Of a stretch of 64,000 nucleotides of DNA, positions 60,000 through 64,000 are shown piece by piece. Origin of the DNA: Cunninghamia lanceolata. Its lineage: Eukaryota > Streptophyta > Pinopsida > Cupressales > Cupressaceae. The stretch is from assembly GCA_027924645.1 (NCBI GenBank), contig BSBN01000763.1, positions 3,906,001 through 3,970,000 on the forward strand, read 5' to 3'. The notes beneath the pieces were generated by a model. The model worked only from the letters and a program-made list of their open reading frames with translations, was not told the DNA's origin and did no database searches. How positions within the stretch are numbered: the stretch's first letter is position 1; each line of letters opens with the position of its first letter. Both the position numbers and the translations under genes were made by a program.

Positions 60000-61684
60000 G
60001 GTGAACACCAAAATTTTGGCACTTTATAACTTAGTGCACTTTACAAAATAGATATGACCAATGCATGGGAAATTGAAAAACATGCACTTTTGTAAAAAAA
60101 GGTGCTCAATTCTGAGCTACCAAGCAAAATTTGTTACAATAACAAATTCTCGTAAATATGGCTTATTGTTAAAAATTACACTTGAAGAAGAAAAAATGCC
60201 TAGGTTGAGAGAAAAAAACTAGCCATCCATGACTCATTAGAATCGGCAAGACATGTATAATACAATGGTTTGACTTGAGAAGGGGTATTGGCCTCTTGCC
60301 AAACTAGACCTCTCCCTTCATCTTTGACAAGCAGATATTTAAGGTTTGAAAAACCTTAAATACCTTAAATATGCTCCCAAAGCAAATTGTTATGTTGTCT
60401 GTAGCACTTAAATGTTAAGGTTACATATGATAGAACTTACAATGAGTTCTTGAGGTTAACCAACACTACCTCTAGAGTTGGAAGAAAATATAACAACAAA
60501 GACTATCATATAACCCCACAACATGCCCATAAAAAGCAATTAAAGCTATAATAGATCAGGGAGTTACTACTTCCTTGAATATGGCGACCTTAGCTAAGAT
60601 TTGATGGTTTATTGGAGCCTCTAATGGATGGGTGAAGTCATATGCTACCAAAAATAGATAACCATGACTTTGACCACCAATGATTAGAGAAAATGGAACT
60701 TCAACTTACAGAAATGGTGGCTGATGAAGTTGACCATAGGCAAGGCACTAGAGGATATCTTTAAAGGTCTATGTATGAAAACCTGTAGTCTGAACACTTT
60801 GTAAGATGAGGAAGACTTGTTAAAGGATACGAAGATCAATCAATGACCTAAAAAAATATAATGAAAACCCTTTGAAGAAGCTGCTTAACAAGAGCTTGGA
60901 GGTTGATTCACACTTGCTTTGGGCTAGTTGCACAAGCTTGCTACATTGGTCATGTGTCACTTGCATATGGCACTTAGTATGAGCTTGCAGTTTGAAAGGG
61001 TCAATCCTCTTGAAATAAAAACAAAGTTGTGTGCTTTCTAAGATAGGTCACAAGCTAGGAGAAGGTCGTCGGCCTTGTATAGAGGCTATGAGCCAAAAGG
61101 AAAACACAGACTTTTGTGTAGAGGCTACAAACTCTGCACTTCTTCAAATGGTTATAATGGCAACCACAAACCCTTGATAGAGAAATTTTCAATGCAATGG
61201 TGACAACAAAACCCAAATGAAGATCTAGAAACCCTTGTAACAATGCCACAAAACACCTCCAACAAATAGATCCAAACACCAAACTAGTGCTAAAAATCTC
61301 TACCAAAGGCCATGAGGCCAAAACACTCTCTACATAAATAAAATAATCGACCAAAAAATATTTGCAGAGGCTGAATAGGCCACTTGATGTGCCAAAAAAG
61401 TGACAAAATCAACCCAAAAACAATAATTTTGCAGATGACAAATTTTTCGTTTGCAAAAAAAATCATTTTTTACAAAAAATTTGCCCAAATTGGCCTAGAA
61501 ATACAAAATCTCCTTAAAAATTTTATTTTTCTAAAACAAATTTTGCTTATTTTGGAAAATATTGGGTTAGGGGCAAAATCAAATATTTTTTTTACAATTT
61601 TACTCATGAGACCCGTTTTGCTCTAAGATGCACCGATTTTCACCTCACCTCTGGATCCCCTCAAAATGGAGAGTGTATGCAACA
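60000..61684 (-). other. 5' interior of the non-autonomous element, noncoding
   Basis: Frames on both strands are short. The 61380-61620 stretch is an A/T-rich low-complexity leader with repeated AATTTTG/CAAATTT strings. It shows no gag or pol motif. Confidence 0.6.
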
Positions 61685-61698
61685 TGGCTCTGATACCA
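61685..61698 (-). other. Perfect primer-binding site (initiator tRNA-Met)
   Basis: Coding-strand TGGTATCAGAGCCA, 14 bases, directly adjoining the 5' LTR. Confidence 0.97.
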
Positions 61699-62225
61699 TG
61701 TTGGAATAGCCAAGGATTCTCTACAACACTTGATATTCACTCTCACAATACGGAAATTAACAAATAGAGATAAGAAATCAATGATATTGATGAACCTAAT
61801 TTGAGCATAAACATATATTCATCTCACTTGATAATTTACATAGGAATACATTATTATATAGGCACAGGTGAGGCAATCCACATTGAATGTGGATTAACAA
61901 GTGCCCCATGATGTGGCACATGCACATAGACAAGTGTCCTATAGGTGTCAACCTTTAGATCACTTGGAATGTGCACACCAACAAGCTTTTTGACCAAGTC
62001 ATCAACATTGCTAACAAGTGTTGAATGACTACAAAAGTGACCTATGAGGTGAGATGGAAAGTCTTCCAACCTAAAAAGGTATGCACATGAGGTTTACCAA
62101 ACAACTAGGTAACCTCTAAAGGCCTAAAAGGTTGTACATTCAATTAGACAAGATGTTGTCTAACCTCATCAACCTAAGTACACTTAAGCTATAGTGAATC
62201 AATTCATAAATTATTCACTCTAACA
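61699..62225 (-). repeat. 5' LTR
   Basis: 527 bp, starts TGTTGGAATAGCC in plus reading and ends ACTCTAACA. Confidence 0.92.
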
Positions 62226-64000
62226 TTATCACTATAAGGATCACATATAAATCATCATTCATATCCATATCCTTTGTATATGTGCCTACCATTTACTTTC
62301 ATGTTGGCTTCTTATTAACTTTGATATGTATGACTCATAGTATCTCACATACAAGTTAAAGTGGGGGCAAAGTGTTAAGGGTGAAAAGTACATCCCTATC
62401 ACTTTACCGCATTCATTTTGGACCTACCTTGACTAGTTGTCCCTAGTGCAATTATCTAGTGTGCTTATAGGATTTTTCTACATGAAATTTGAAAAATTCA
62501 CTAAAGCATTGATTAAACTTGTGTAAAAACTATATTCAATAAACTAGATTAAAATAATAATATTCTCATTAAAATAGAGTGGAAAAGGGAACAATAAAAA
62601 TTTTCCCATAAATAATACATCTCATGTAAAATACTTATATTGATCAATATAATCAATATGATTCAATACATCAGCTAATCAAATAGCTTAATAAAAGGGA
62701 CTATGCCTTTACAATATCTAGTTGTATAGGCTCATACAAAAGAACATCACACCATACAATGTCTCTGATACAATACCATATCTTTGACACCGAATCTAGT
62801 GGAGAGAGCATCATCAAGGTGATTTACCGCCCAACCACGAGGCTCATGTCTCCCGGATCATCCTCCTGAATGGAGAATCCTGACCCTTTGCAAGGGATCT
62901 AGCAAACTAAAGTCGACATGCATGAAGGAATCTAGTGCAACATGATAAATCTATCATTCCCATATCATGAGTCAAATGCATATACTGATCTAATATAATG
63001 ATATGGCAAAGAGAGAAATAAAACATCAAATAGTACCTATTACTAATTTGACTGACAAGCTTTGGCCAAAGCATCTTTTCTAGTCATGTTCAGCTAGGAA
63101 GGTTCAAGAAGGAACCTACCCTTATCTGTTGCTCCATATTCGGAACCCATCCATGCTCTTTCTCTAACTCATCATATAGAAAATCAAGAATAGAAAATAC
63201 ATTCACAACATCGCAAGAAAGATAACTTATGCAATATTCCATACATCTTTTCATGGAAACATATGAGCGATTAAAGTAAAAATAGTAACAGGAAATTAAA
63301 TACATGCATATATATATATATATATTAATCCATAAGTCATGTCATATAATAGTTTCATAATATTGATCAAGTGAGTATGCAATCCTTTCTAGGGTCTAGT
63401 TCCTTAGACAACTTTCCTCGTCGACTACCACCCACTTAGTTGAAGCAGGGACAGATTTCTAAAGAGACAAAATATTAAACATTTAGTTGAAAGGAAACAA
63501 TTAATTTAAAGTGTATTTATTAATATTCACAAGACAATCATGGCATAACACTAAGCCAAATAAGTTGACTACAATTTCCATATCATATACCTAATTCTTA
63601 CTTGACTTGTCATTAATCATGTTCTAAGTGACATTCACATTTAAGATAGTTCGACTAATGCTTAACCATAGTTAGTCAACATCGTAAAAAAAATAACAAT
63701 TTATTTATAATCCATTTTAAAATAAAAAGAGGTCTTCTACTTTATTAATATTAAGTTTGGATTAGTATAATGTATTCACATAAGAGGTTTTCACATAACT
63801 TACTTAAGAAATTCAAGTAGTCATACAAGTTGCCTTGTTTAGTGAAATGCTTGCCTAACAATGCAAACATGTCTTTAACAATCTTATTGACACCTTGGAG
63901 TGACTAGGCACTAATTAATCCAACTTAATTATAAGTTTTATCCTAGCGACTAACTCCACTTTATATACTACTAATTAAATAAATAAAATTTTGTAATTAA
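62226..64000. other. Old repeat DNA, possible LTR start at 62373
   Basis: AAAGTGGGGGCAAAG (62359-62372 region) followed by TGTTAAGGGTG looks like a polypurine tract and LTR start on the plus strand, but no partner LTR is in the window. A (TA)n run lies at 63308-63326. The minus-strand frame 63090-63305 has no domain. No gene seen. Confidence 0.35.

Larger units (their letters stand above)
58318..62225 (-). mobile_element. Non-autonomous LTR retrotransposon (3.9 kb, probably copia-type)
   Basis: LTRs 58318-58837 (520 bp, 3' LTR) and 61699-62225 (527 bp, 5' LTR) are near-identical, beginning TGTTGGAATAGCCAAGG or TGTAGG. A perfect 14-base PBS lies next to the right LTR and a PPT next to the left LTR, both giving minus orientation. 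A 4-bp match TTAT flanks both ends (58314-58317 and 62226-62229); five bases do not match. The 2.86-kb interior has no protease, integrase or RT, only a broken small ORF (59475-59936). It must rely on another element. The copia assignment rests on the PPT/LTR style only. Confidence 0.88.

Overview
The window looks like a gene-poor, repeat-filled stretch of a large seed-plant nuclear genome, most likely a gymnosperm such as a conifer (inference). The reasons are AT-rich sequence full of eroded reverse-transcriptase genes, LTR retrotransposons primed by initiator-tRNA-Met, an L1-type LINE with a plant-type ORF1 (DUF4283), a plant PPR-protein relic, and no intact host gene. I found no rRNA or CRISPR and no tRNA gene I could support.

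Layout from left to right. Positions 1-10779 are old repeats, with a two-copy 108-bp repeat, a broken 232-codon ORF, an LTR-like stretch and a 17-bp minisatellite. Positions 10785-27970 are one complete minus-strand Ty3/gypsy element with very long LTRs (4708 and 4706 bp), a 5-bp target duplication, PBS, PPT and a decayed gag-pol. Its RNase H region is split by a younger 2738-bp plus-strand non-autonomous LTR element with two 1138-bp LTRs and its own 5-bp duplication.

Positions 29071-55860 hold what I consider the most unusual content. Three related DNA segments (A about 29.07-32.57 kb, B about 33.24-52.23 kb, C from about 53.48 kb) share a palindromic subterminal motif of the form ATAAYGTGNNCAYGTTAT. 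B has matching inverted ends and carries two decayed genes: a plus-strand multi-exon gene of unknown family, also present in C, and a minus-strand DDE-transposase-like gene. B also contains a 6.9-kb full-length L1-like LINE, a 94-bp higher-order satellite, telomere-like blocks, and a perfect 580-bp palindrome whose centre and left border are (TA)n tracts of exactly equal length.

The right part holds two decayed gene copies, a DEAD-box helicase of the RH29/DDX54 type at 52.5-53.1 kb and a PLS-type PPR protein at 56.3-57.3 kb. It also has a 3.9-kb minus-strand non-autonomous LTR element (58318-62225) with a perfect initiator-Met PBS and one broken small ORF.

The order of events is partly readable. 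The 2.7-kb element landed in the giant gypsy element after it inserted, and its LTRs differ by about 2% against roughly 4% in a sample of the outer LTRs. The LINE landed in B. Many coding frames are broken by TAG or TGA codons of the kind expected from C-to-T change at methylated cytosines. All positions, motif reads and comparisons were made by eye from the sequence.
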